Source: LH-M37 sp032251315
GTDB lineage: Bacteria; Pseudomonadota; Gammaproteobacteria; SZUA-229
Direction: 5' to 3'
Assembly: GCA_032251315.1 (NCBI GenBank)
Contig: JAVVEE010000045.1
Span: forward strand, 1-22,203
DNA length: 22,203 nucleotides
Shown here: one piece after another, positions 22,203 to 22,203 of the stretch
Layout of the letters: the number at the start of each line of letters is the position of its first letter
Position numbering within the stretch: position 1 is the stretch's first letter
Made by a program: the position numbers and the translations under genes
Notes under the pieces: generated by a model
The model's input: the letters and a program-made list of their open reading frames with translations, nothing else
Told to the model about the DNA's origin: nothing
The model's database searches: none

Positions 22203-22203
22203 C

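Overview
The window reads as ordinary chromosome of a gammaproteobacterium. The enzymes and gene groupings are typical of that class: an rnr-rlmB-rpfE-recJ-pyrD run, purB-roxA, rnhA-dnaQ, a class II fumarase, an MltD lipoprotein and tRNA-Leu(CAG) with an encoded CCA. The exported c-type cytochromes and a diheme peroxidase suggest a respiratory, cytochrome-rich lifestyle. Genus cannot be fixed from this sequence. Most genes are densely packed and often overlap. No intergenic stretch exceeds about 300 bp.

Layout. Positions 1-74 hold the right part of a palindromic repeat. A small cysteine-free HMA-fold protein with its own sigma70-like promoter follows (256-477). A convergent terminator hairpin separates it from a minus-strand three-gene operon (3214 to 549) encoding a diheme peroxidase, a Tat-exported metallophosphoesterase and a monoheme c-type cytochrome; all three products should be periplasmic. 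This is the least explained functional unit in the window. Upstream of it, also on the minus strand, an MscS-family channel and a CorA-family transporter overlap by ATGA. A tRNA-Leu gene with a clear promoter follows, also minus.

From 6141 to 13210 a plus-strand operon carries rnr, rlmB, an rpfE-type gene, recJ and pyrD, with gaps or overlaps of only a few bases. The RNase R has an unusual basic N-terminal tail containing four 8-residue repeats. Convergent to it lies a minus-strand operon purB-roxA-GNAT-DUF (16843 to 13283). fumC is divergent from purB.

At 18421-18540 lies a complete copy of the palindromic repeat whose other copy opens the window, in the same orientation and 72/74 identical where they overlap. 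It directly precedes a truncated GAF-domain ORF. Then come mltD (minus), the divergent rnhA with a good promoter, and dnaQ. The last 390 bp contain two hairpins and the 3' end of an unrecognised minus-strand gene that runs off the edge.

The strongest candidates for something undescribed are the peroxidase-phosphoesterase-cytochrome operon and the 106-bp inverted-repeat element. Both are inferences from sequence alone.
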